A stretch of 64,000 bases of DNA from NCBI GenBank assembly GCA_044361595.1, contig JBIKIN010000014.1:49449-113448 (forward strand), in the 5' to 3' direction. This stretch comes from Pseudopedobacter sp044361595. GTDB lineage: Bacteria; Bacteroidota; Bacteroidia; Sphingobacteriales; Sphingobacteriaceae. The position numbers and the translations under genes are program-made. The notes under the pieces were generated by a model. It made no database searches. It saw nothing but the letters and a program-made list of their open reading frames with translations, and was not told the origin of the DNA. Below, piece after piece: positions 50,187 through 57,429 of the stretch (positions within the stretch are counted from its first letter, which is position 1; every line of letters starts with the position of its first letter).

Positions 50187-51123
50187 AAAGAATACTTTTC
50201 AAAACCGCTTGTGCAGCCCAAACTCTATTATTAGCCTGATTTAAAACCAGAGAATTTGGTCCGTCTAGTATTTCATGAGAAAGTTCTAAGCCTCTTCTTA
50301 CGGGTAAACAATGCATTACACCAGCATTATTGGTAAGTTTCAATTTTTCATTAGTCATCATCCAACCTTCGCCTTCAGTTAAAATTTTACCATAATCTTG
50401 GTAAGACGACCAGTTTTTTACGTAAACAAAATCGGCACTAGCTAAAGCTTCATCTTGATGATGAGTAACTTTCGCATTTCCTACAAATTCTGGGGCTAAA
50501 TCATATCCTTCGGGATGAGTGATTACAAAATCGTAATCTGCTTTATTCATCCACTCGGCAAAAGAATTAGCAACTGCTTGAGGTAGGGGTTTTACATGCG
50601 GAGCCCAAGTTAAAACTACTTTAGGTTTTACCGTTTTCTTTAATTCTTCGATGGTAATTAAATCTGCCAAACTTTGTAAAGGATGGCGGGTTGCCGATTC
50701 TAAACTCACTACTGGAACACCACTAAATTTAACAAATTTGTTAAAGATATCTTCCGAATAATCTTCCTCTCTATTGACTAATCCCGGAAAAGAGCGAAAA
50801 CCAATGATATCGCAATATTCACCCATTACACCAGCTGCTTCACGAATGTGTTCAACTGTTGTACCGTTCATGATGACACCATCTTGAGTTTCTAAAGCCC
50901 AGCCTTCTTTATCCAAATTCATCACCATAACCTGCATTCCTAAATTCATTGCTGCTTTTTGGGTACTTAAACGGGTACGTAAACTAGGGTTAAGGAAAAT
51001 CAAACCTAAGGTTTTGTGTTTGCCTAATAGCTCATCTGCAAAAGGATTTTTCTTTTGCGCTAAAGCTTCTGAAACTAGTTGATGAATGTCATTTACATCA
51101 TTTACCGAGGAGAATAGTTTCAT
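50176..51123 (-). CDS. argF': N-acyl-ornithine carbamoyltransferase (N-succinyl type)
   Basis: 315 aa, transfers the carbamoyl group to N-succinyl- (or N-acetyl-) ornithine to give N-acylcitrulline. It shows the carbamoyl-phosphate motif LNPSLRTRLSTQK (44-56) and the 80s loop ETQDGVIMNGTTVEHI (78-93). The later signature HCLPVRRGLE-type MHCLPVRRGLEL (about 278) is present. Residue 90, which is Pro in the B. fragilis succinylornithine enzyme and Glu in the Xanthomonas acetylornithine enzyme (recall), is Val here. Val is compatible with the succinyl substrate. Confidence 0.9.
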   Translation of the reverse strand: MKLFSSVNDVNDIHQLVSEALAQKKNPFADELLGKHKTLGLIFLNPSLRTRLSTQKAAMNLGMQVMVMNLDKEGWALETQDGVIMNGTTVEHIREAAGVMGEYCDIIGFRSFPGLVNREEDYSEDIFNKFVKFSGVPVVSLESATRHPLQSLADLITIEELKKTVKPKVVLTWAPHVKPLPQAVANSFAEWMNKADYDFVITHPEGYDLAPEFVGNAKVTHHQDEALASADFVYVKNWSSYQDYGKILTEGEGWMMTNEKLKLTNNAGVMHCLPVRRGLELSHEILDGPNSLVLNQANNRVWAAQAVLKSILLSC

Positions 51124-51125
51124 TG

Positions 51126-52259
51126 TTATTGATTTATAATTTTAGAAAACGACGTTAAAAATCTATCGGCGTGATTCATGTTTAAATTTAAAGCGGGCAG
51201 TAACCTAATCACGTTTGGTTTTGCTTCGCCAGTAAAAATATGTTTTTTAAAGAGTAAGTCTTTTTTAACATGACTTAATTCCTCAGGTAGCTCAATTCCT
51301 ATCATCAACCCTCGACCTCTTACTTCTATTATTTTATCAAACTTTTTAAGTTCGGTAATTAAGTAATTACCTGCTTTTTCAGCGTTGACAATTAGATTAT
51401 CTTGTTCTATAACTTCTAAAACTGCTAAGGCTGCTGCACAGGCTAGATGATTGCCGCCAAAAGTAGTGCCTAACATACCATGCCAAGGTTTTAATTTTGG
51501 ACTGATGCTTATTGCCCCAATCGGAAAACCATTTCCCATCCCTTTAGCCGTAGAGTAGATGTCAGCATCTACGCCAGCAAAATCATGAGCATAAAATTTT
51601 CCGCTTCTTCCGTAGCCGCATTGTACAGAATCGGCGATAAAATATGCTCCGCTTTCATCACATAATGAGCGAATAGTTTGTAAAAATTCATTAGTTGCAA
51701 CTCTAATTCCACCAACTCCTTGAATACCTTCAATAATTACAGCGCAAATTTCTTCACCTTCATCTTCAAAAACATTTTTTAACGCTTCAACATCATTAAA
51801 TGGGAGAAAAATAACATTGGAATTTTGGTTGACAGGAGCAATAATTTTTGGATTATCTGTTACCGAAACAGCTAAAGAAGTTCTGCCATGGAAAGCTTTG
51901 GTGAAAGTGATGATTTTCTTTCTCCCATTAGCAAATGATGCTAATTTCAAGGCATTTTCATTCGCCTCAGCTCCCGAATTACACAAGAAAAGCTGGTAAT
52001 CTTCTTTGCCCGATACTTTACCTAATTTCTCTGCTAATTCTACTTGTAAAGGAATTTCTATGGAGTTAGAATAAAAGCCAATTTTATGAAGTTGATTTTC
52101 TAATCGTTCTACATAATGTGGATTAGTATGACCAATTGAAATCACGGCATGACCGCCGTATAAGTCTAAATATTCTTGCCCTTTATCATCCCAAACCAAA
52201 CTCCCCTCACCTTTTACGATGTTGATATTGTTGATTGGGTATACGTCGAATAACTTCAT
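51126..52259 (-). CDS. argD: Acetyl/succinylornithine aminotransferase
   Basis: 377 aa, class III PLP enzyme that converts N-acylglutamate semialdehyde to N-acylornithine. It shows LYGGHAVISIGHTNP (33-47), FCNSGAEANENALKLAS-type LCNSGAEANENALKLA (91-106), the PLP Lys in DIYSTAKGMGNGFPIGA (about 232-248), and RGRGLMIGIELPEE (about 318). It lies 2 bp from argF' and 31 bp from the four-helix-bundle gene. Confidence 0.92.
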   Translation of the reverse strand: MKLFDVYPINNINIVKGEGSLVWDDKGQEYLDLYGGHAVISIGHTNPHYVERLENQLHKIGFYSNSIEIPLQVELAEKLGKVSGKEDYQLFLCNSGAEANENALKLASFANGRKKIITFTKAFHGRTSLAVSVTDNPKIIAPVNQNSNVIFLPFNDVEALKNVFEDEGEEICAVIIEGIQGVGGIRVATNEFLQTIRSLCDESGAYFIADSVQCGYGRSGKFYAHDFAGVDADIYSTAKGMGNGFPIGAISISPKLKPWHGMLGTTFGGNHLACAAALAVLEVIEQDNLIVNAEKAGNYLITELKKFDKIIEVRGRGLMIGIELPEELSHVKKDLLFKKHIFTGEAKPNVIRLLPALNLNMNHADRFLTSFSKIINQ

Positions 52260-52267
52260 ATCTGATA

Positions 52268-52302
52268 GCTGAACGCTGAAAGCGAAAGGCTTAAAGCTTC
52301 CT
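52268..52302. repeat. Heptamer array, left inverted repeat of the four-helix cassette
   Basis: The words GCTGAAC, GCTGAAA, GCGAAAG, GCTTAAA run at a 7-bp period. Positions 52268-52290 match the reverse complement of 52667-52689 at 20 of 23 positions. The TAA stop of the four-helix gene lies inside the array (52291-52293). Confidence 0.8.
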
Positions 52303-52650
52303 TATTGATTTTATTAAATTAATTAATTTTGATTTGATGATGTTGATTTTTCCATTAGATAAAGTGTAAACATCTTCATTTATATATTCTAAGTCTTTAA
52401 TTAGTAATAATGCATATTCTACTTCCTGAGCAGAACCTAAAGCATTATCTAAAAAACTCACAAAATCCTTATCTGTATTTCTACCTGCTCCTTCTGCAAT
52501 ATTTAATGGAATAGAGTAAGCTGCTCTTTTTATTTGGCTAGTTAAATCAAATTTTTCTGAAGCTGGCATTTTAGGTAATATAGTTTTATAAACGAAAAGG
52601 ACGTTTTCGTGTGCTAATTGCCAAACCTCATATTTTTTAAAATCCCTCAT
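52291..52650 (-). CDS. Four-helix-bundle protein (23S rRNA intervening-sequence family)
   Basis: 119 aa. It matches the IVS/S23-like four-helix-bundle family: MRDFKKYEVWQLAHENVLFVYK-type start (broken here), LTSQIKRAAYSIPLNIAEGAGR (about 36-57 in parts), then the SFLDNALGSAQEVEYALLLIKDL region (about 70-91 in parts). Related proteins include the Avd accessory factor of diversity-generating retroelements; those bind RNA, but the function of stand-alone members is unknown. The gene interrupts the arg operon between argC and argD. It is flanked by 23-bp inverted heptamer repeats, which suggests a mobile cassette. No reverse transcriptase or transposase is near. Confidence 0.85.
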   Translation of the reverse strand: MRDFKKYEVWQLAHENVLFVYKTILPKMPASEKFDLTSQIKRAAYSIPLNIAEGAGRNTDKDFVSFLDNALGSAQEVEYALLLIKDLEYINEDVYTLSNGKINIIKSKLINLIKSIRKL

Positions 52651-52666
52651 ATTATTCTGTGTCGTT

Positions 52667-52701
52667 GCTTTTTGCTTTCAGCCTTCAGCTTTAAGCTAAA
52701 A
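52667..52701. repeat. Heptamer array, right inverted repeat of the four-helix cassette
   Basis: Five 7-bp words (GCTTTTT, GCTTTCA, GCCTTCA, GCTTTAA, GCTAAAA). The array is an inverted match of 52268-52290 (20/23). Its last word supplies the TAG stop codon of argC (52696-52698). Confidence 0.8.
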
Positions 52702-53727
52702 AAATGAGGCTTTTAATCTAAGTCCGGTTGTTTCAGGAAGTCCAAACATCAGATTCATATTTTGTACTGCTTGCCCTGATGCACCTTTCAATAAATTATC
52801 GATAATTGATAAAATCATCAGTTTGTTGCCGTGTTTCTCTAAATGTATTAAGCATTTATTGGTATTCACGACTTGTTTTAAATCAATATTTGCTTTACTG
52901 ATGTGGGTAAACGGAGCATCATTATAAAAATCTTGATAGACTTTTTCTGCTTCTTCCAAAGTTAAATCGCACTCTAAATAGCAACTAGACATAATTCCAC
53001 GAGTGAAATCACCTCGGTACGGGATGAAGTTGATGTCTTTATCAAAATCAGGTTGTAATTGTATTAGGCTTTCGCCGATTTCATTTAAGTGTTGATGTTC
53101 GAAAGCTTTGTAAACTGATAAGTTGTTGTTTCTCCAACTAAAATGAGAGGTTGCTCCAGGTTTTTGTCCCGCTCCGGTTGAACCAGTTGTTGCCGAAATA
53201 TGGACTTCCGATTTTAATAAACCTGCTTTTGCTAAAGGTAATAATGCCAATTGAATACAAGTTGCAAAACAACCTGGGTTAGCAATGTTTTGTGCAGTTT
53301 TGATGGCTTCTCTATTAAGTTCGGGAAGGCCATAAATAAAGGCGGAAGGCTCAAGGCTTAAAGCGGAAGGCTGCTTATCGTTTTGGCTTTCAGCTTTTTG
53401 CTTTTCGCTTTTTGCTTTCAAACGGAAATCCTGAGAAAGGTCAATGATTTTGATATTATCATTGAAAGAATTTTGTTCTAAAAACTTTCTAGCGTCGCTA
53501 TGTCCAACGCAAAGAAAAAGAACATCAATATCCTGAGAAAGCTGGTCGGTGAATTTTAAATCAGTATCACCTAATAAATCAGTATGAACATCGGAAATTA
53601 AATTTCCTGCATTGCTATTGCTGTGGATGAAGGAAATCTCCGTTTCCGGATGGTTGATTAAAATTCTTAATAACTCACCTCCTGTGTATCCGGCGCCGCC
53701 AATAATTCCTGCTTTGATTTTTTTCAT
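52696..53727 (-). CDS. argC: N-acetyl/N-succinyl-gamma-glutamyl-phosphate reductase
   Basis: 343 aa, NADPH-dependent reduction of the acyl phosphate to the semialdehyde. It has GIIGGAGYTGGELLRIL (7-23), the catalytic-Cys motif ANPGCFATCIQL (about 148-159; Cys152), and SGTGA-type TTGSTGAGQKPG. Between DLSQDFRLK and FIYGLPELNRE, where the normal protein has a short connection, there is an extra in-frame segment (residues 103-129: AKSEKQKAESQND… ALSLEPSA) encoded by two oppositely oriented heptamer arms. This looks like an inserted repeat tolerated in the protein. The stop TAG also lies in an array. Confidence 0.9.
   Translation of the reverse strand: MKKIKAGIIGGAGYTGGELLRILINHPETEISFIHSNSNAGNLISDVHTDLLGDTDLKFTDQLSQDIDVLFLCVGHSDARKFLEQNSFNDNIKIIDLSQDFRLKAKSEKQKAESQNDKQPSALSLEPSAFIYGLPELNREAIKTAQNIANPGCFATCIQLALLPLAKAGLLKSEVHISATTGSTGAGQKPGATSHFSWRNNNLSVYKAFEHQHLNEIGESLIQLQPDFDKDINFIPYRGDFTRGIMSSCYLECDLTLEEAEKVYQDFYNDAPFTHISKANIDLKQVVNTNKCLIHLEKHGNKLMILSIIDNLLKGASGQAVQNMNLMFGLPETTGLRLKASFF
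53342..53420. repeat. Heptamer array inserted in frame inside argC
   Basis: The left arm (53342-53376) has the words GCGGAAG, GCTCAAG, GCTTAAA, GCGGAAG and GCTGCTT. The right arm (53386-53420) has GCTTTCA, GCTTTTT, GCTTTTC, GCTTTTT and GCTTTCA, the complementary type. The arms surround a 9-bp spacer. The 79-bp block sits within the argC coding frame and adds about 27 residues. Confidence 0.8.
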
Positions 53728-53834
53728 GATTAGTTTGTTAGTTTTTGGTTTGTTAGTTTGTTAGCATTTAAAACTTACTACCATTAACTTGTATTGCTAA
53801 ATTTGATTAAGCTTTTAGCCTTTTGTTTTTAGCC
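53728..53834. repeat. Heptamer arrays between argG and argC
   Basis: Words of a GTTTGTTAG-like series at 53728-53769 begin right at the argC start. A second array at 53811-53831 (GCTTTTA, GCCTTTT, GTTTTTA, then GCC) runs into the last codons of argG. The argG TAA stop (53829-53831) lies in the array. The two arms are of different word types. Confidence 0.6.
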
Positions 53835-55019
53835 ATTATTCACTTTGTGCCAGATGGAAACCTGATTTCCAAAAATCTTGGAGAATCCTTTCACATCATC
53901 ACCGGTATAGCCTTCGTTCATTTCTCCATAGCTGCCAAATTTGCTACTCATCAAATCATTTTCAGATTCTATTCCGATTATTAAGAAACGATAGGGTAAT
54001 AACTGAACAAATACTTTTCCGTTAACTGTTTTTTGAGTGTTTTGTAGGAAAGCTTCAATATCTCTCATGATAGGATCGTGAAACTGACCTTCATGCATCC
54101 AATTACCGTAAAATGTGGATAGCTGGTCTTTCCAGCTTAACTGCCATTTGGTTAGCGTATGCTTTTCTAAAGCGTGATGCGCTTTAATAATGACCATTGG
54201 TGCTGCAGCTTCAAAACCAACTCTTCCTTTAATTCCAATAATGGTGTCACCTACATGGATGTCTCTTCCTACTCCAAAAGGAGCTGCGATTTCTTGTAAA
54301 GCTTGAATGGCTTCGGTGGGATGTGCAAATGTTTTACCGTTTATACCAACCAATTCGCCTTTTTCAAAAGCCAGTTCTACATTTTCTGGCTCAGATCTGG
54401 TCATTGGGGTAGGCCAAGCTTCTTCTGGCAACATTCCGTTTGAGGTTAAGGTTTCTTTTCCACCTACTGATGTTCCCCAAATTCCTTTATTGATAGAGTA
54501 TTTAGCTTTCTCGGCATTAATTTCTACACCATGTTTATGTAGATATTCAATCTCTGCTTCTCTACTTAATTTTAAATCACGAATAGGTGTAATGATCCCT
54601 ACTTTAGGAACCAAAATATTGAAAATCATATCAAAACGAACTTGATCGTTTCCTGCTCCGGTGCTTCCATGGGCAACAAAATCTGCATCTATTTCTTTGG
54701 CATAATTAGCAATTGCGGTAGCCTGAGTAACACGCTCGGCACTTACAGAAAGTGGATACGTATTGTTTTTTAATACGTTACCAAAAACTAGATATTTTAA
54801 GCATGAATCGTAGTATCCTTTAACCGCATCAACCGCATGATGAGAAGTTACGCCTAAACTATACGCTCGTTCTTCAATTTGCTTTAGTTCTTCATCAGAA
54901 AAGCCACCTGTGTTGACAATGACAGAGTGAACTTCTAAATCTAAATCTTTGGTTAAATAAATACAACAAAACGAGGTGTCTAATCCTCCACTAAATGCTA
55001 ATACAACTTTCTTTTTCAT
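53829..55019 (-). CDS. argG: Argininosuccinate synthase
   Basis: 396 aa, ATP-dependent condensation of citrulline and aspartate. It shows the N-type ATP pyrophosphatase P-loop AFSGGLDTSFC (about 8-18), the block HGSTGAGNDQVRFD (about 114-127), and SWGTSVGGKE-type IWGTSVGGKETL (about 173). The C-terminal residues (NNG) and TAA stop abut a heptamer array. It starts 98 bp from the GNAT gene. Confidence 0.93.
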   Translation of the reverse strand: MKKKVVLAFSGGLDTSFCCIYLTKDLDLEVHSVIVNTGGFSDEELKQIEERAYSLGVTSHHAVDAVKGYYDSCLKYLVFGNVLKNNTYPLSVSAERVTQATAIANYAKEIDADFVAHGSTGAGNDQVRFDMIFNILVPKVGIITPIRDLKLSREAEIEYLHKHGVEINAEKAKYSINKGIWGTSVGGKETLTSNGMLPEEAWPTPMTRSEPENVELAFEKGELVGINGKTFAHPTEAIQALQEIAAPFGVGRDIHVGDTIIGIKGRVGFEAAAPMVIIKAHHALEKHTLTKWQLSWKDQLSTFYGNWMHEGQFHDPIMRDIEAFLQNTQKTVNGKVFVQLLPYRFLIIGIESENDLMSSKFGSYGEMNEGYTGDDVKGFSKIFGNQVSIWHKVNNG

Positions 55020-55028
55020 TTATACTTA

Positions 55029-55113
55029 GATATGAGTAGTGAGATGTGAGATATGAGACCTTATGAGTTTGCTAAAAAGCATTTTCTCAAATCTCATATC
55101 TATTATCTCACAT
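55029..55113. repeat. Inverted heptamer arrays between argG and the GNAT gene
   Basis: The left arm (55029-55056) has the words GATATGA, GTAGTGA, GATGTGA, GATATGA. The right arm (55086-55113) has CTCAAAT, CTCATAT, CTATTAT, CTCACAT; these are the complementary type, giving an imperfect 28-bp inverted pair around a 29-bp spacer. It fills almost the whole gap. Confidence 0.8.
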
Positions 55114-55117
55114 CTTA

Positions 55118-55777
55118 TTAATTTGCTAAACTTACTGCTACACTTTTTGTGAAACTTTTCAACTTGGCTTCTATTCTTTTTAATAAGTTAGCCTTTTTTG
55201 ATATTTGTTTAAATCTTTCTTGTTCTTCTACTTTCTTTTCTTCTGGATCATAAAGCATAGCTGTACACATGCAGTTTTGACGATTTTTACTCATCAAAAT
55301 ATCATAGTTTACACAGCTTTTGCATCCTTGCCAAAAATTCTCGTCTTGGGTTAACTCAGAGTAAGTAACTGGTTCGTAACCTAAATCTGAATTAATTTTC
55401 ATCACAGCTAAACCAGTTGTTAATCCAAAAATTTTAGACTTTGGATATTTTTGTTTAGAAAGCTCGAAAATTTTGGTCTTGATAGCTTTAGCTAAACCAG
55501 CCTTGCGGTAAATTGGATTTACAATTAATCCTGAGTTAGCCACAAAATCGCCATGACTCCAAGTTTCTATATAGCAAAAACCAGCCCAAGTACCGTCTTT
55601 ATGTAAAGCAATAACTGCTTTACCTTCTAACATTTTGTTAGCTATGTACTCTGGTGAGCGCTTGGCAATCCCCGTTCCTCTAGCCTTTGCAGATTCTGCC
55701 ATTTCATCGCAAATGGTTTCAGAAAAACCCACGTGTTTTGGGTTAGCAACTATAATATTAAAATCTTGAATTTGCAT
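55118..55777 (-). CDS. GNAT family N-acyltransferase, candidate first enzyme of the arginine pathway
   Basis: 219 aa. The GNAT fold is visible as VIALHKDGTWAGFCYIETW (strands 2-4), GLIVNPIYRKAGLAKAIKTK (about 83-102; the R-x-x-G-x-A/G loop that binds acyl-CoA), then LTTGLAVMKINSDLGYEPV. The C-terminal part has a Cys-rich stretch (GCKSCVNYD and NCMCTAML) and a helical tail. It is the first gene of the arg operon, and no other ArgA or ArgJ is visible, so it could make N-acetyl- or N-succinylglutamate. The assignment rests on position and fold. Confidence 0.75.
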   Translation of the reverse strand: MQIQDFNIIVANPKHVGFSETICDEMAESAKARGTGIAKRSPEYIANKMLEGKAVIALHKDGTWAGFCYIETWSHGDFVANSGLIVNPIYRKAGLAKAIKTKIFELSKQKYPKSKIFGLTTGLAVMKINSDLGYEPVTYSELTQDENFWQGCKSCVNYDILMSKNRQNCMCTAMLYDPEEKKVEEQERFKQISKKANLLKRIEAKLKSFTKSVAVSLAN

Positions 55778-56318
55778 TTATTTGTTGTGAGTAATCTCCC
55801 ACATTATTTAAATAAAAAATTGGATTGAAACCATTTTGTAATGGTTTTATTTTTTAGATCATTCTTAGATTAATCAAAATCTAAGAATAGGTAGGGGTCG
55901 TCGTCGTAAAGAAATTGTTTTTTGAGATGTTGAACATATAATCATAGCAAGCTTATTATCCGAAAAGGATACGCTCTTATTTGCCGTATGTAAATTAATA
56001 TGTTTCATTTTCTTTAACTATCAAGGATTTAAATCCTAAGACAGCGCAAAAGAGCGTAATTTATTTATGAAATACAACAATTATTTAATTAATAACAATT
56101 TGCTTTTTTTGGCTTAACCTAAAATTGAATGGATATTATAAAAAAAGTAAAAAGTATTGAAAGAATTTAAGGTGATAAATTAATTATCAGTAATTATTTA
56201 AAACACAATTTTTCATTTCTATCATTAGATTTAATTATAAATCATTTAACCTAAAATCAAATACCTTGAAAACAAAAAATTATTTATTGCGGAATACTCT
56301 ATTATTAACTAATTAATA
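55778..56318. other. Large divergent intergenic region with hairpins
   Basis: 541 bp between the GNAT gene (minus) and a beta-barrel gene (plus). A 7-bp-stem hairpin with T-rich tail lies at 55828-55847, and a perfect 10-bp palindrome (ATTCTTAGAT/ATCTAAGAAT) at 55861-55888. The remainder is AT-rich with no convincing gene; promoters for both flanking genes presumably lie here, but no TAnnTTTG match was clear. Confidence 0.5.
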
Positions 56319-57104
56319 ATGAAAAAGTTAATAGGATTCTTAATGTTGTTGGTTTTATGTGAAACTTACTCTTTTGCTCAAATAGATTCTCTAAAGTTTA
56401 ACAAGTATATTAAAATAAGTATTGGTGCATTTACCCCCTACCAAACAAAAATTGAAAATTTTAATTCGGGTAAAATTTTAGAATATTATAAAACACCTGG
56501 GGTTAATTTAAGCTTGCAATTAGAATATCAAAAACAACATTTGTTTTTTTCGTCAGGTATTAATTTTAGAATATTACCAGCTGGCTATCAGTTTACGATT
56601 AGAAATCAAGATTTATACAACAGAGAGTTTTTTTCGAATGATTTTGAATATAAAATTTCTGAATATTTCTATGGCATTTATAGTATTCCGTTTTTGGTAG
56701 GGTATCAAACAAATTTAAATAAAGCTAAGCAACGAGTTTGGGTAAATAGCGGAATTGAAATTAACACTATCAGGTCGGGACAATTAGAATCGAGTGTTTC
56801 ATACGATGATGCAAACTCAAATACATTTAAAATTGTAGATTTTATTTCTGTCTCTGATACTAAAGGACCAAAAGCAAAATATTTCTTAACCTACCATTTG
56901 GGTTTAGGCTTAACTTCTGTTTTGAAAGGAGGCAATCAAATGAAATATGGTTTAAGATTAAATATTTCTAATCAGAATTTGATTGATGGAATATACCAAG
57001 TGAATCTAAAAGATAGAGTTGAAACTGGTACTTATAGAGATACTGGGTCTTTCTATGGTTTTGAGGTTTCTTATTTATTTAAAAAGAATAAAAACAAAAA
57101 ATAA
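56319..57104 (+). CDS. Outer-membrane beta-barrel protein (PorT-like type)
   Basis: 261 aa with a signal peptide (MKKLIGFLMLLVLCETYSFAQ) and about eight beta strands with alternating polar and hydrophobic residues. It has FSSGINFRILPAGY and YGLRLNISNQN, and ends in FEVSYLFKKNKNKK. It has the outline of the outer-membrane beta-barrel family often annotated as PorT-like in Bacteroidota. Substrate or partner unknown. It is followed by a terminator at 57124-57162. Confidence 0.6.
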   Translation: MKKLIGFLMLLVLCETYSFAQIDSLKFNKYIKISIGAFTPYQTKIENFNSGKILEYYKTPGVNLSLQLEYQKQHLFFSSGINFRILPAGYQFTIRNQDLYNREFFSNDFEYKISEYFYGIYSIPFLVGYQTNLNKAKQRVWVNSGIEINTIRSGQLESSVSYDDANSNTFKIVDFISVSDTKGPKAKYFLTYHLGLGLTSVLKGGNQMKYGLRLNISNQNLIDGIYQVNLKDRVETGTYRDTGSFYGFEVSYLFKKNKNKK

Positions 57105-57123
57105 TTAAATGTTTTAAAATTGT

Positions 57124-57162
57124 AAAAAAGCCTTGCTTATCTGGTGATAGGAAGGCTTTTTA
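57124..57162 (+). terminator. Rho-independent terminator of the beta-barrel gene
   Basis: The stem AAAAGCCTT (about 57126-57134) pairs with AAGGCTTTT (57152-57160), followed by T-rich sequence. It is 20 bp past the stop codon at 57104. Confidence 0.8.
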
Positions 57163-57205
57163 ATTTTAAAATTTTCTGCTGAAAATTCTTTAATAACATA
57201 AGTTT

Positions 57206-57350
57206 TGCGTTAGGGATTGTCCAAAGGACTCCTTTGGAGAAGCTGCATCCCTGCCCGTACCATTCGGGCGGGCTTTTTTTGGCTGTCCTTCGACTCCGCC
57301 CAGGATGACAGCCAAAAAAAGATATAGGGTAAAGCCCGCTCGAACGCCCA
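57206..57350. repeat. Dispersed repeat, GGGCGTT/AACG family (copy 5, expanded)
   Basis: Read on the minus strand it begins GGGCGTTCGAGCGGGCTTTA and ends GGACAATCCCTAACGC, matching copy 4 (39470-39568). Near the middle it carries an inserted hairpin GGCTGTC…GACAGCC (about 57281-57313). It lies between two convergent genes, so it could act as an extra transcription barrier. Confidence 0.75.
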
Positions 57351-57384
57351 TTAAAAGCCAATGTCAAAATATAATGCAAAAAAA

Positions 57385-57408
57385 AAGACCGCCTAAACAG
57401 ACAGTCTT
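57385..57408 (-). terminator. Probable terminator of the 57430-58338 gene
   Basis: A 7-bp stem with one mismatch (AAGACCG with CAGTCTT) is followed on the minus strand by a run of T (57378-57386). It lies 22 bp past the stop of the 57430-58338 gene. Confidence 0.5.
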
Positions 57409-57429
57409 AAGAAATATTATTCAGTTTAG

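Noticed and set aside
52291..52650. Diversity-generating retroelement (Avd-like protein)
   Set aside because: No reverse transcriptase, template repeat or variable repeat was found near; only the family resemblance to Avd remains.
55861..55888. Transposon end or attachment site
   Set aside because: A single 10-bp palindrome with no partner, gene or duplication nearby.
57137..57379. 80-aa minus-strand open frame between convergent genes
   Set aside because: It runs through a terminator and a dispersed repeat; composition (HPGRSRR, many Pro/Ser) is that of a translated repeat, not a protein.
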